The notes below the pieces were generated by a model. It was not told the origin of the DNA and did no database searches. It saw only the letters and a list, made by a program, of their open reading frames with translations. This document shows positions 10,146 through 17,960 of a stretch of 64,000 nt of DNA, one piece after another. Origin of the DNA: Streptomyces sp. NRRL F-5630 (GTDB lineage: Bacteria; Actinomycetota; Actinomycetes; Streptomycetales; Streptomycetaceae); contig NZ_JOGO01000011.1 in NCBI RefSeq assembly GCF_000719475.1, positions 51,733-115,732 of the forward strand. Reading direction: 5' to 3'. Both the position numbers and the translations under genes were made by a program. The first letter of the stretch is position 1; the number at the start of each line of letters is the position of its first letter.

Positions 10146-10824
10146 CGCTGACTCCCAGTCGATTCGTTCCAGTGGGGGGAGCGCGGACCGGCGCCGTGGC
10201 CCGGCGGGGCGGGGCCCTGGTGGGGCGGTGCCTCGGCGGGCTCGTGCCTCGTGGGGAGGCGGACGACGGGCCGCGCGGTGAACGGACGGGTGTGCGGGGG
10301 CCGCGGAGCCGGACCGTCGCGAAGACGGTCCGGCCCCTGGGGGTGGGGGGTGTGGCCGACCGTGGGGGGTGGCGCATCGCCACCTTCGCACCGCGGGGCA
10401 CCGCGTGTCATGACCACGAAGTGAGCTTGGCCGGAACCATGTCCTGCCCTCGCGGCGCGCCGCGCGCGCCCCCCGCGGGCTCCCGCGCGCCGCCCCGGTT
10501 ACGCGTCGGTAGCTCAACGAGGCGGGAGGAGCGGTTTCCGCGCACATGCCACCAGGAGGTGCGAGGGGTCCGCCTGGTGGCTGGGGGCGATCTTGTCAAG
10601 GGTCCGATGGGTACGCGCCGTTGGCTGAAAAGTACCGGTGGTGCGTGCCGGTGCGGGAGGGGGGTGGCTGGGACGCGTCGGTGCGGGAGGTGTGGCGGCT
10701 GGGGACGTTGGTGGGGGAGAGGTGGTGGCCGGGGGATGCGCCGGTGCGGGGGCGTGGGGGCGAAGCGCGTCGGTGCGGACGGGTGGCTGCCGGGATGCTG
10801 GTTCGTGCGGGCGGGCCCCGCTCC
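10146..10824. other. 679-nt gap with G-rich degenerate repeats
   Basis: The protease promoter should lie near its start; I cannot assign boxes with confidence. From about 10640 to 10810 the plus strand is strongly G-rich and built from loose repeats around ggtgcggg and gtcggtgcggg. No reading frame here has a recognisable product on either strand. The repeat block sits just past the tetR stop codon. Confidence 0.5.
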
Positions 10825-11448
10825 TCACGCGTCCTCCGGGCCCTCGCTCCACACTCCGGCCCGCGCCGCCGTCGCCGCCGCGCGGGCCGCGCGGAGGGCG
10901 TGGCGTTCCGTGAGCGGGGTGCCGAGGTTGAGGAAGGCGTAGTACAGCGGGGCCGATACGGCGGCGACGACCGCCCGCGCGTCCGTGCCGGGCGGGAGTT
11001 CGCCGCGTGCCACGGCGTCGGTGACGCACCCCGCCCATTCCGTGACCCGTACCTCGTAGAAGCGGTGCAGCGCCCCGGCCGTCTCCGGGTCGCAGAGCGA
11101 GGCGGCGATGAGGGCCCGGAAGAGGCGGCCCTGGCGCGGGTCCGTCAGGGTCCGGACGACGAGGCGGGCGTTGGCGAGGAGATCGCCCTCGATGCCGCCG
11201 GTGTCCGCGCGCGGCAGGGACTGCTCGGCCATGTCGGCGAGCAGGTCGGCGGCGAGCGCGGCGGGGGTGCCCCAGCGGCGGTAGACGGTCGTCTTGCCGA
11301 CATCGGCGCGGCGGGCGACATCGGCGAGGTCCAGGGCCTCGAAGCCGTGCTCGGCGAGCGCGTCGCCGCTCGCGCGCAGCACGGCCTCGCGGACGCGTGC
11401 CGTGCGCCCGCCGGGGCGGACGGTGCCGGGGGGCGGAAGTTCGGTCAT
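10825..11448 (-). CDS. TetR-family transcriptional regulator
   Basis: 207-residue repressor-type protein. The N-terminal helix-turn-helix covers residues 15-65 with the typical LADVARRADVGKTTVYRRWG. The C-terminal ligand domain resembles the TetR_C class with RGRLFRALIAASLCDPE. ATG at 11448 is preceded by AAGGTGG. It diverges from the MFS transporter gene, and the shared 137-nt gap carries two related palindromes (11460-11479 and 11512-11531), so it probably represses both itself and the exporter. The inducer is unknown; exporter context suggests a drug or toxic metabolite (inference). Confidence 0.92.
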   Translation of the reverse strand: MTELPPPGTVRPGGRTARVREAVLRASGDALAEHGFEALDLADVARRADVGKTTVYRRWGTPAALAADLLADMAEQSLPRADTGGIEGDLLANARLVVRTLTDPRQGRLFRALIAASLCDPETAGALHRFYEVRVTEWAGCVTDAVARGELPPGTDARAVVAAVSAPLYYAFLNLGTPLTERHALRAARAAATAARAGVWSEGPEDA

Positions 11449-11459
11449 GCCCCCACCTT

Positions 11460-11479
11460 AACGGAATCGCAGTTCCCTT
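11460..11479. promoter_or_regulatory. Putative TetR operator 1
   Basis: Inverted repeat aacggaa-N6-ttccctt, 6 of 7 positions paired, next to the ribosome-binding site of the tetR gene. It has the same 7-6-7 layout and almost the same sequence as the perfect site at 11512-11531. Confidence 0.6.
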
Positions 11480-11511
11480 ACGAGGTCTCGCGGTGCTACC
11501 TTCTCCGCCGT

Positions 11512-11531
11512 AACGGGAATACAGTCCCGTT
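11512..11531. promoter_or_regulatory. Putative TetR operator 2
   Basis: Perfect inverted repeat aacggga-N6-tcccgtt, 55 nt upstream of the MFS start codon. Its centre is 52 bp from operator 1, close to five helical turns. That suggests binding of two dimers on the same face, though this is inference. Confidence 0.65.
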
Positions 11532-11585
11532 TGCTGGTGGCCGTTCTGGCCGTTCTGCCTGCCTCCTCCTGCCGAAGGGTTCGTC

Positions 11586-13139
11586 ATGCCCGTACTCCGT
11601 ACCGAGACCGGGACCGGGAGCGTGGCCGGAAGCCCCGCGCCGTCCCCGGTTTCCGCGCCGTCTCCGGTTTCCGCACCGTCCCCGGCTTCCGGACCGTCTG
11701 CGGCTTCCGGGCCGTCTGCGGCTTCCGGGCCGTCCGGTGCTCCGCGCCTCAGCGGGCGGCTCGGGCTCGTCCTCGCCGTCCTGCTCGTCGCCCAGTTCAT
11801 GCTGGCCGTCGACTTCTCGATCCTGAACGTGGCGCTGCCCGCGATCGGCGAGGGGCTCGGCTTCTCGCTCGCGAACCTCCAGTGGATCGCGACGGCCTTC
11901 GCGCTGTGCGCGGCCGGGTTCACGCTCTTCTTCGGGCGCATCGGCGACCTCATCGGCCGGAAGCGGATCTTCCTCGGGAGTCTCGCGCTCCTCGGCGCCG
12001 CCTCGCTCGCCGGCGGCCTCGCCACGAGCCCCGGCGTGCTGATCGCCGCCCGCGTCGCGCAGGGCCTCGCGACGGCGGCGGCGACCCCGGCGGGGCTCTC
12101 GCTGCTCACCACGTCCTTCCCCGAGGGCCCGCTGCGGCAGAAGGCGCTCGGCATCAACGGCGCCCTCATGTCGGCCGGCTTCACGACGGGCGCCATCCTC
12201 GGCGGGGTCCTCACGGACCTGCTCTCCTGGCGCTGGGCCTTCTTCGTCAACGTGCCCGTCGCCGTCGCCGTCCTCGTGATTGCGCCGGCCGTCATCAAGG
12301 AGTCGCGGCCGGCGGTGCGCCCGCGCCTCGACCTGCCGGGCGCGCTCACCGTCACGCTCGGGCTGCTCGGCCTCGTCTACGGGCTCACGCAGGCGGGCGA
12401 GTACGGGTGGACCAGCGGCCGGGCGCTGACCGGGCTGCTCGGCGGGGCCGTCCTGCTCGGGGTCTTCTCGCTGGTCGAGCGCACGGCGCGCGAACCGCTC
12501 GTGCCGCCGCGGGTCCTGCGCCGCCGGGGCGTCGCCCTCGGCAACGTCCTCGGCCTGCTCGCCTTCGTCACCGAGACCTCGCTCGTCTACCTCCTGACCC
12601 TCTACCTCCAGAAGACCCTCGGCTTCTCGCCGCTGGCGGCGGGCGTCTCGTTCGGCGTGCTCGGCCTCGGCACCGTCGCGGGCGGTCTCCTCGCCCCGCG
12701 GGTCATCGCCCGCACCTCGACACGCACGGCGCTCCTCGCCGGTGGCCTCGTCCAGACCGTCTTCACCGCCGCGCTCCTGTTCCTCGGTCTCCTCGTCACG
12801 AGCGCGGGCGCGGCGCTCGGCCTGCTGCTCCCCGCCACGTTCTTCGGCGGCGTGGGCAACATGCTCGTGATCGTCGGCTTCATGGTCACGGCGACGAGCG
12901 GCCTCCCCGACGAGGAACAGGGCCTCGCCACGGGACTCGCCTCGATGTCCCAGCAGATCGGCATCACGATGGGCACGCCGCTCATGTCGGCGGTCGTCAC
13001 GGCGAGCACGGCGGGCGCCGCCACCGCCACCGCCGTCCGCCACGGCGTCACCGTGGCGCTCGCGGTCAACGCGGCCCTCGTCCTCCTGGGGGTGCTCGTC
13101 GCCACGTTGCTCCCGCGCGCCCGCCCGCACCGCGACTGA
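11586..13139 (+). CDS. MFS drug exporter, DHA2 (14-TM) class
   Basis: 517-residue inner-membrane antiporter of the EmrB/QacA type. ATG at 11586 follows GAAGGG at 6 nt. Residues ~15-52 are a Pro/Ser/Ala linker encoded by five 18-bp tandem repeats. The first membrane helix then starts at LGLVLAVLLVAQFMLAVDFSILNVALPAIG, which holds the motif D1-like core VDFSILNVALP typical of DHA2. Motif A appears as GRIGDLIGRKRIF. About fourteen hydrophobic segments follow and the protein ends in a short basic tail. It is regulated, very likely, by the divergent TetR protein. The substrate cannot be read from sequence. A 19-bp hairpin lies after the gene. Confidence 0.92.
   Translation: MPVLRTETGTGSVAGSPAPSPVSAPSPVSAPSPASGPSAASGPSAASGPSGAPRLSGRLGLVLAVLLVAQFMLAVDFSILNVALPAIGEGLGFSLANLQWIATAFALCAAGFTLFFGRIGDLIGRKRIFLGSLALLGAASLAGGLATSPGVLIAARVAQGLATAAATPAGLSLLTTSFPEGPLRQKALGINGALMSAGFTTGAILGGVLTDLLSWRWAFFVNVPVAVAVLVIAPAVIKESRPAVRPRLDLPGALTVTLGLLGLVYGLTQAGEYGWTSGRALTGLLGGAVLLGVFSLVERTAREPLVPPRVLRRRGVALGNVLGLLAFVTETSLVYLLTLYLQKTLGFSPLAAGVSFGVLGLGTVAGGLLAPRVIARTSTRTALLAGGLVQTVFTAALLFLGLLVTSAGAALGLLLPATFFGGVGNMLVIVGFMVTATSGLPDEEQGLATGLASMSQQIGITMGTPLMSAVVTASTAGAATATAVRHGVTVALAVNAALVLLGVLVATLLPRARPHRD
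11640..11729 (+). repeat. Five 18-bp tandem repeats in MFS 5' coding region
   Basis: Copies start at 11640, 11658, 11676, 11694 and 11712; the last two are identical (ccgtctgcggcttccggg). They encode six-residue units of the type PSPVSA/PSAASG in the cytosolic N-terminal extension. Confidence 0.85.
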
Positions 13140-13288
13140 CCGGCCGACGCGGTGCGCGTGGCCGGGGTGCGCGCAGGGCGACGGCGCGGGGACCCGGAGG
13201 GTGCCCGGGGCGGTGGCGCGCCGGGGCGGCGATGCGCGGGGCGGTGACGTCGCCCGGCGTCGTCGTAGGGGGGGGGCGGGGTCCTGGT

Positions 13289-13334
13289 GCGCGGGTGGCG
13301 GCCTGGTGCGCGCGTACCAGGCCGCCACCCGCGC
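13289..13334. terminator. Bidirectional terminator, 19-bp perfect stem
   Basis: Arms 13289-13307 and 13316-13334 are exact complements with an 8-nt loop (gcgcgcgt). It lies between the convergent MFS and ABC exporter genes and is one of the strongest hairpins in the window. Confidence 0.85.
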
Positions 13335-13348
13335 GAGGCGCCGCGGAC

Positions 13349-15310
13349 TCAGGCCAGGCTCTCCCGCCACGTCTTGTGCAGCCCCGCGAACGTGCCCGTG
13401 CCCGCGATGAGTTCGGCCGGGGCGCCGTCCTCGATGACGCGGCCCTCGCTCATGACGAGGACGCGGTCGGCGATCGCCACCGTGGAGAGGCGGTGGGCGA
13501 TGACGACGGCCGTGCGGCCGTGCAGGACCGTTTCCATCGCCTCCTGCACCGCCCGTTCGCCCGGGATGTCGAGGGAACTGGTCGCCTCGTCCAGGATCAG
13601 CACCGCCGGGTCGGCGAGCAGCGCGCGGGCGAAGGCGACCAGCTGGCGCTGGCCCGCCGAGATGCGCCCGCCGCGCTTGCGCACGTCGGTGTCGTAGCCC
13701 TCGGGGAGCGCCGCGATGAACTCGTGCGCCCCGATCGCCTTCGCCGCCTGCTCGATCTCGGCACGGCTCGCCTCCGGGCGACCGATCGCGATGTTGTCCG
13801 CGATCGTCCCCGAGAAGAGGAACGCCTCCTGCGTCACCATGACGACGCCGCGCCGCAGCTCCGGCATCGGCAGGTCCCGCAGGTCGGTGCCGTCGAGCAG
13901 GACGCGCCCCTCGGTCGGGTCGTAGAAGCGGGCCAGGAGCTTCGCGAGCGTCGACTTGCCCGCGCCCGTCGAGCCGACGACGGCGACCGTCTGCCCGGCC
14001 TCCAGCCGCAGGCTGAACCGCGGCAGCACCTCCCCGCCCGTGCGGTACGAGAACGAGACGCCCTCGAAGTCGACCTGGCGGCCGGGTAGTCCCTCCCGCG
14101 CGGGCGGCAGTGCGCGCGGCACGGCAGGCTCGGGCACGCCCGGCTCCTGCGCGAGCAGCCCGGCGACCTTCTCCAGCGAGGCCGCCGCCGACTGGTAGGC
14201 GTTGAGGAACTGGCCGAGCCGGTCGATCGGGTCGTACAGCCGCCGCAGGTACAGCGCCGCCGCGGCGAGCGTGCCGAGCGCGAGCGCGCCGCCCGCGACG
14301 CGGTAGGCGTCCCACAGCACGATCGCGGCGATCGTCGTGTTCGCGACGAGCCGCGAGCCGACCACGTACCGCGCCATCTCGATGAGCGCGTCACCGTTGC
14401 TGCGCTCGTGCTTCCGGTTGAGCGCGTCGAACTCCGCGTCGTTGACCGCCTCGCGCCGGAAGGCCCGGACCGGGCGGATGCCGTTCATCGTCTCGCCGAA
14501 CTTCACGATGACGGAGGCGATGGCCGTCGAACGCCGCGCGAAGACCCGGCCCGCGCGCCGCTGGTAGAGCCGCACGAGTAGGTACAGCGGCACGAAGGAC
14601 AGCACGGCGAGCGCGCCGGTCCACCCGTCGAGCACGAGCAGCACGACGGAGATCGACAGGAAGGAGAGGAGCGTGTTGATCAGCTCCTGGAGGCCCTCGT
14701 CGAGCAGTTCGCGCAGCGACTCGACGTCCGTCGTCGAACGCGAGATGAGCCGCCCCGAGGTGTACCGCTCGTGGAAGTCCACGCTCAGCACCTGCGCGTG
14801 CCGGAAGATCCGCCCGCGCAGATCGAGCAGCACGTCCTGGCTCACGCGGCCCGACAGCTTCGTGTACGCGAACTGGAAGACGCCTGAGCCGAGCGCGCAC
14901 AGCGCGTAGGCCGCGCCGAGCGCGATGAGCGGACCGTAGTCCTCGCGCCGCACCGCCGGGACACCGTGGTCGATCGCGTACGCGACGAGCAGCGGGCCCG
15001 CCTGCATCGCCGCCTGCTGGAGCAGCAGGAACAGCGCCGTGAGCGCGACCCGACCCCGGTGCGGGCGCAGCAGCGCGCCGAGCAGCGCGCGGGTGGCGCC
15101 CTTGGCGACGGGCAGGTCGTCCTGGTCGAAGGGGTCGGGGGGCGGGGCCGCCTCCGCCGGGGACGCGGGGGCGGGAGCGGCCGGGGTGGGGCTCGCGTCC
15201 TCCGGTGGCGGGGGAGTGCTCGGTGAGGTCAGCAGCGCCTCCGTGCCCGTGCCCTCGCCTCCCTCGTCGCCCGCCCCGTCCGGGCGTCGGTGGTCGGCTC
15301 CCGTCGTCAT
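13349..15310 (-). CDS. ABC exporter half-transporter (second of pair)
   Basis: 653-residue ABC transporter with a fused membrane and ATPase domain. Residues ~1-65 are an acidic/Pro-Ala-rich cytosolic leader. Six TM helices of the ABC_membrane type follow to ~380, including FHERYTSGRLISRSTTDVESLREL. The nucleotide-binding domain then shows Walker A GSTGAGKST, a Q-loop (VMVTQEAFLF), the signature in the variant form RISAGQRQ instead of LSGGQ, and Walker B VLILDEATSSLD. ATG at 15310 overlaps the stop of the upstream partner as ATGA, so the two are translated together and probably form a heterodimer. The substrate is unknown (lipid, peptide or drug). Confidence 0.93.
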   Translation of the reverse strand: MTTGADHRRPDGAGDEGGEGTGTEALLTSPSTPPPPEDASPTPAAPAPASPAEAAPPPDPFDQDDLPVAKGATRALLGALLRPHRGRVALTALFLLLQQAAMQAGPLLVAYAIDHGVPAVRREDYGPLIALGAAYALCALGSGVFQFAYTKLSGRVSQDVLLDLRGRIFRHAQVLSVDFHERYTSGRLISRSTTDVESLRELLDEGLQELINTLLSFLSISVVLLVLDGWTGALAVLSFVPLYLLVRLYQRRAGRVFARRSTAIASVIVKFGETMNGIRPVRAFRREAVNDAEFDALNRKHERSNGDALIEMARYVVGSRLVANTTIAAIVLWDAYRVAGGALALGTLAAAALYLRRLYDPIDRLGQFLNAYQSAAASLEKVAGLLAQEPGVPEPAVPRALPPAREGLPGRQVDFEGVSFSYRTGGEVLPRFSLRLEAGQTVAVVGSTGAGKSTLAKLLARFYDPTEGRVLLDGTDLRDLPMPELRRGVVMVTQEAFLFSGTIADNIAIGRPEASRAEIEQAAKAIGAHEFIAALPEGYDTDVRKRGGRISAGQRQLVAFARALLADPAVLILDEATSSLDIPGERAVQEAMETVLHGRTAVVIAHRLSTVAIADRVLVMSEGRVIEDGAPAELIAGTGTFAGLHKTWRESLA

Positions 15311-17121
15311 GCCTGTCCCTCCAGGGCCCGTTCCGCACCCGACATGAGCCAGGCGTACTCGGCGTTCTCGCGCAGCAGTTGATGATGGGTGCCCACGGCC
15401 GTGATCCGGCCGCCCGAGAGCAGCGCGACCCGGTCGGCGAGCTGCACCGTCGACGGCCTGTGCGCCACGACGAGCGCCGTCGTGCCCTCCAGGACGCGCC
15501 GCAGCGCCGCCTCGACGGCCGCCTCGGTGGCGACGTCGAGCGCCGAGAGCGGGTCGTCGAGCACGAGGAAGGGCGGCGAGCCCACCACCGCGCGGGCGAG
15601 CGCGAGCCGCTGCCGCTGCCCTCCCGACAGGCTGAGCCCCTGCTCGCCCACCTCGGTGTGCTCCGCGTGCGGCAGATCCTTCACGAAACCGGCCTGCGCG
15701 ACGTCGAGCGCCCGCGGGAGGTCCTCCGCGCCCGCGTCGGCGCCCGCGCCCATCAGCACGTTCTCCGCGATCGACGCGGAGAAGAGCGTCGGCTCCTCGA
15801 AGGCGACCGCGACGAGGGAGCGCAGCCGCTCGCGCGACATCGCCGTGATGTCCTCGCCGTCGAGCGTGATCCGGCCCGCGCTCAGCTCGTAGAGGCGCGG
15901 CACGAGGTGCGTCAGCGTCGTCTTGCCGCAACCCGTCGCGCCCACGAGCGCGACCGTCTCGCCCGGCCGTACGTGCAGGTCCACGCCGTCGAGCAGCGCG
16001 GGCGCGCCCGGCGGGGCGTCCGGGAAGCGGAAGCCGACCCCCTGGAACCGCAGTCCGTCCGCCTCGTGCGCCGCCCCGCCCCGTACCGCCGCCTTCCCGG
16101 CCGGGGCGGGCGCGGGAACGTCCTCCTCGGGGCGCTCGTCCATGACCTCGAAGTACCGCTCCGCCGCTGCCGCCGCCTCCTGGGACATCGCGAGGAGGAA
16201 GCCGATCGACTCGACGGGCCAGCGCAGCGCGAGCGCCGTGGACAGGAAGGCGACGAGCGTGCCCGCCGAGAGGTCGCCGTCCGCGACGCGGAGCGTGCCG
16301 AGCACGAGCGTCGTCACGATCGCCAGCTCGGGAAGTGTCGTGATGACCCCCCAGATCCACGCGAGCAGGTGCGCCTTGCGCAGCTCCGTGGCCCGCAACT
16401 CCTTCGCCCGCGCGCGGAAGACGCGCGCCTGGCTGCGGTGCCGGCCGAAGCCCTTCACGACGCGGATGCCCAGCACGCTCTCCTCGACGAGCGTCGTGAC
16501 GTCCCCGATCTGGTCCTGCGCCTGGCGCGCCGCGGTGCTGTACCGGCGCTCGAAGTACGTGCACAGCGGGACGAGCGGCGCGACGGGCACGAGCAGCAGC
16601 AGCCCGAGCCCCCAGTCCTGGATCACCAGGATCACCACGCCGACGACGATCGTCACCCCGTTGACCAGGAGGAAGGTCAGCGGGAAGGCGAGGAACAGGC
16701 GCAGCATCATGAGGTCGGTCGTCGCTCGCGAGAGCAACTGGCCCGAGGCCCACCGGTCGTGGAAGGACGTGGGCAGCCGCTGGAGGCGCCCGAACAGGTC
16801 CCGCCGCAGCCCGGCCTCGACCCGCGCGAGCGGCCTCGCGACGAGCCAGCGCCGGAAGCCGAAGAGCACCGCCTCCGTTATCCCGAGCAGCAGCAGCCCG
16901 AGCGCCCCGAGCCACACCCCGCCCGGGTCGTGGTCCGCGACCGGGCCGTCCACGATCGCCTTGAGCACGAGCGGCACCACGAGACCGACGCAGGAGGCGA
17001 TCACGGCGATCACGGCGGCGGTCGCGAGCCGGGCGCGTACCGGCCGGACATAGGGCCACAGGCGCGACAGGCTCCGCGCGGCCGAGCGGCGCTGGGGGGA
17101 GCCGGGAAGATCTGCTGTCAC
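15307..17121 (-). CDS. ABC exporter half-transporter (first of pair)
   Basis: About 604 residues from GTG at 17121 (VTADLPGS); in-frame GTG at 17145 and ATG at 17184 are alternatives, none with a strong ribosome-binding site, so the start is uncertain. Layout is a TM domain with helices beginning at LATAAVIAVIASCVGLVVPLVLKAIVDG, then an ATPase domain with Walker A GATGCGKTT, signature LSLSGGQRQRLALARA and Walker B FLVLDDPLSALD. The Walker B ends in Asp-Asp, not Asp-Glu, so the presumed catalytic glutamate is missing; the partner subunit has DEATS. This asymmetry is typical of heterodimeric exporters with one degenerate site. It is co-transcribed with the next gene. Confidence 0.92.
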   Translation of the reverse strand: MTADLPGSPQRRSAARSLSRLWPYVRPVRARLATAAVIAVIASCVGLVVPLVLKAIVDGPVADHDPGGVWLGALGLLLLGITEAVLFGFRRWLVARPLARVEAGLRRDLFGRLQRLPTSFHDRWASGQLLSRATTDLMMLRLFLAFPLTFLLVNGVTIVVGVVILVIQDWGLGLLLLVPVAPLVPLCTYFERRYSTAARQAQDQIGDVTTLVEESVLGIRVVKGFGRHRSQARVFRARAKELRATELRKAHLLAWIWGVITTLPELAIVTTLVLGTLRVADGDLSAGTLVAFLSTALALRWPVESIGFLLAMSQEAAAAAERYFEVMDERPEEDVPAPAPAGKAAVRGGAAHEADGLRFQGVGFRFPDAPPGAPALLDGVDLHVRPGETVALVGATGCGKTTLTHLVPRLYELSAGRITLDGEDITAMSRERLRSLVAVAFEEPTLFSASIAENVLMGAGADAGAEDLPRALDVAQAGFVKDLPHAEHTEVGEQGLSLSGGQRQRLALARAVVGSPPFLVLDDPLSALDVATEAAVEAALRRVLEGTTALVVAHRPSTVQLADRVALLSGGRITAVGTHHQLLRENAEYAWLMSGAERALEGQA

Positions 17122-17376
17122 AGCGGCGAGATTACGTTCCGCCACTGACAATGCCCACCGGGTTTTCCTGTACGCCCCAGACATCCGGCCACCGCGAGGC
17201 GATCCACCGGCCCCGCCGCGCCCCTCCGGCTCCGGGCCGCACGGCTGCGGCGCCGCCGACCGGTCGGAGGACGGGCCCCGGCGAACTGGCCGATACCGTG
17301 CGCCCGTCCGCGCCGCGAGCCTCGTGTCACGACCGCGCGAGGGGCCCCGAGGGCGCGCGCCCCCCTCCTCGTCGGC
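17122..17376. other. Upstream region of the ABC exporter pair
   Basis: No recognisable gene. Alternative in-frame starts of the exporter (17145, 17184) lie in its first part. I see no clear promoter boxes. Confidence 0.3.
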
Positions 17377-17612
17377 CTCCGTGACCTGCGTAGGAGCCAC
17401 GGAGGGCGCCGTGTCGTCGTCGGCGGCTCCTTCCGCGTGCGCGACGCGCGGTCTCCGGCGTCTTTCGGGCCGAACGGGGCGGGGAAGGGGACGACCGTCG
17501 CGTGCGTCGCGGAACTGCGCGCCCCTGATACCTGCCCGTCCGCGCCCCCGGTGCTCGCCCCGCGCGCCGAACGCCCCGCCGTCAGCCGCCGCTTGGGCGC
17601 GCGGGACGGGGG
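17377..17612 (+). pseudogene. ABC transporter ATPase relic (N-terminal part only)
   Basis: A plus-strand frame reads VGLRDLRRSHGGRRVVVGG, then SFRVRD, then FGPNGAGKGTTVACVAELRAPDT, then LAPRAERPAVSRRLGARD. This follows the first ~85 residues of drug-export type ABC ATPases, where one expects VRDLRRSYGG, FALLGPNGAGKTTTVE, GLRTPDTGTVRVLGLDP and RRLGAQ. The Walker A has Gly in place of the first Thr (GKGTT). There is no convincing start codon, and the similarity stops at about 17612 with no Q-loop, signature or Walker B. I read it as a truncated, decayed gene. The matches to the family are from memory and by eye. Confidence 0.65.
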
Positions 17613-17960
17613 GAGCGCACTCTCCCGAGGATCACTGTGCGTGAAGCCCGCGCGACCCGGGTGCGGGATCGGGGCGGCATCCAGCCCGCAGCCGTGGGCC
17701 ACCGCCCCCCTACGCGGCAGCCGAGGGCACCCGTGCTTTCCTCGACGCCCGCGCGGCGCACCACTCCGGGAACCGGCACCGTGCGACCTCCCCTGACGCG
17801 TCGCACCTCCGCCCGGCCCCGCCCCGCTTCCCCCGCCCCGTAGGATTCACCCCCAGGACACCCCCGCGCCCCGTACCGGTGACGCGCGGGAGCCCGGGTG
17901 GAGACTCCCCGGCGGGTCCCCGACAGGTGGAATCCATGGAGCGGAACGGAGGCGGCGGCC
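17613..17960. promoter_or_regulatory. Upstream region of lipoprotein gene
   Basis: No gene seen. A -10-like taggat lies at 17841-17846, which would give a leader of about 108 nt before the lipoprotein ATG. The promoter is a guess from the hexamer alone. Confidence 0.3.

Noticed and set aside
10146..10547. 134-residue N-terminal extension of the M4 protease
   Set aside because: It would place an Arg/Pro-rich stretch before a normal Sec signal peptide. TTG at 10145 with GGGAG fits better.
13349..17059. A single minus-strand frame of 1236 residues across both ABC exporter genes
   Set aside because: Only the part after about 15310 is meaningful protein; the rest is the wrong frame over the first exporter gene. 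Two proteins with an ATGA overlap explain the region.
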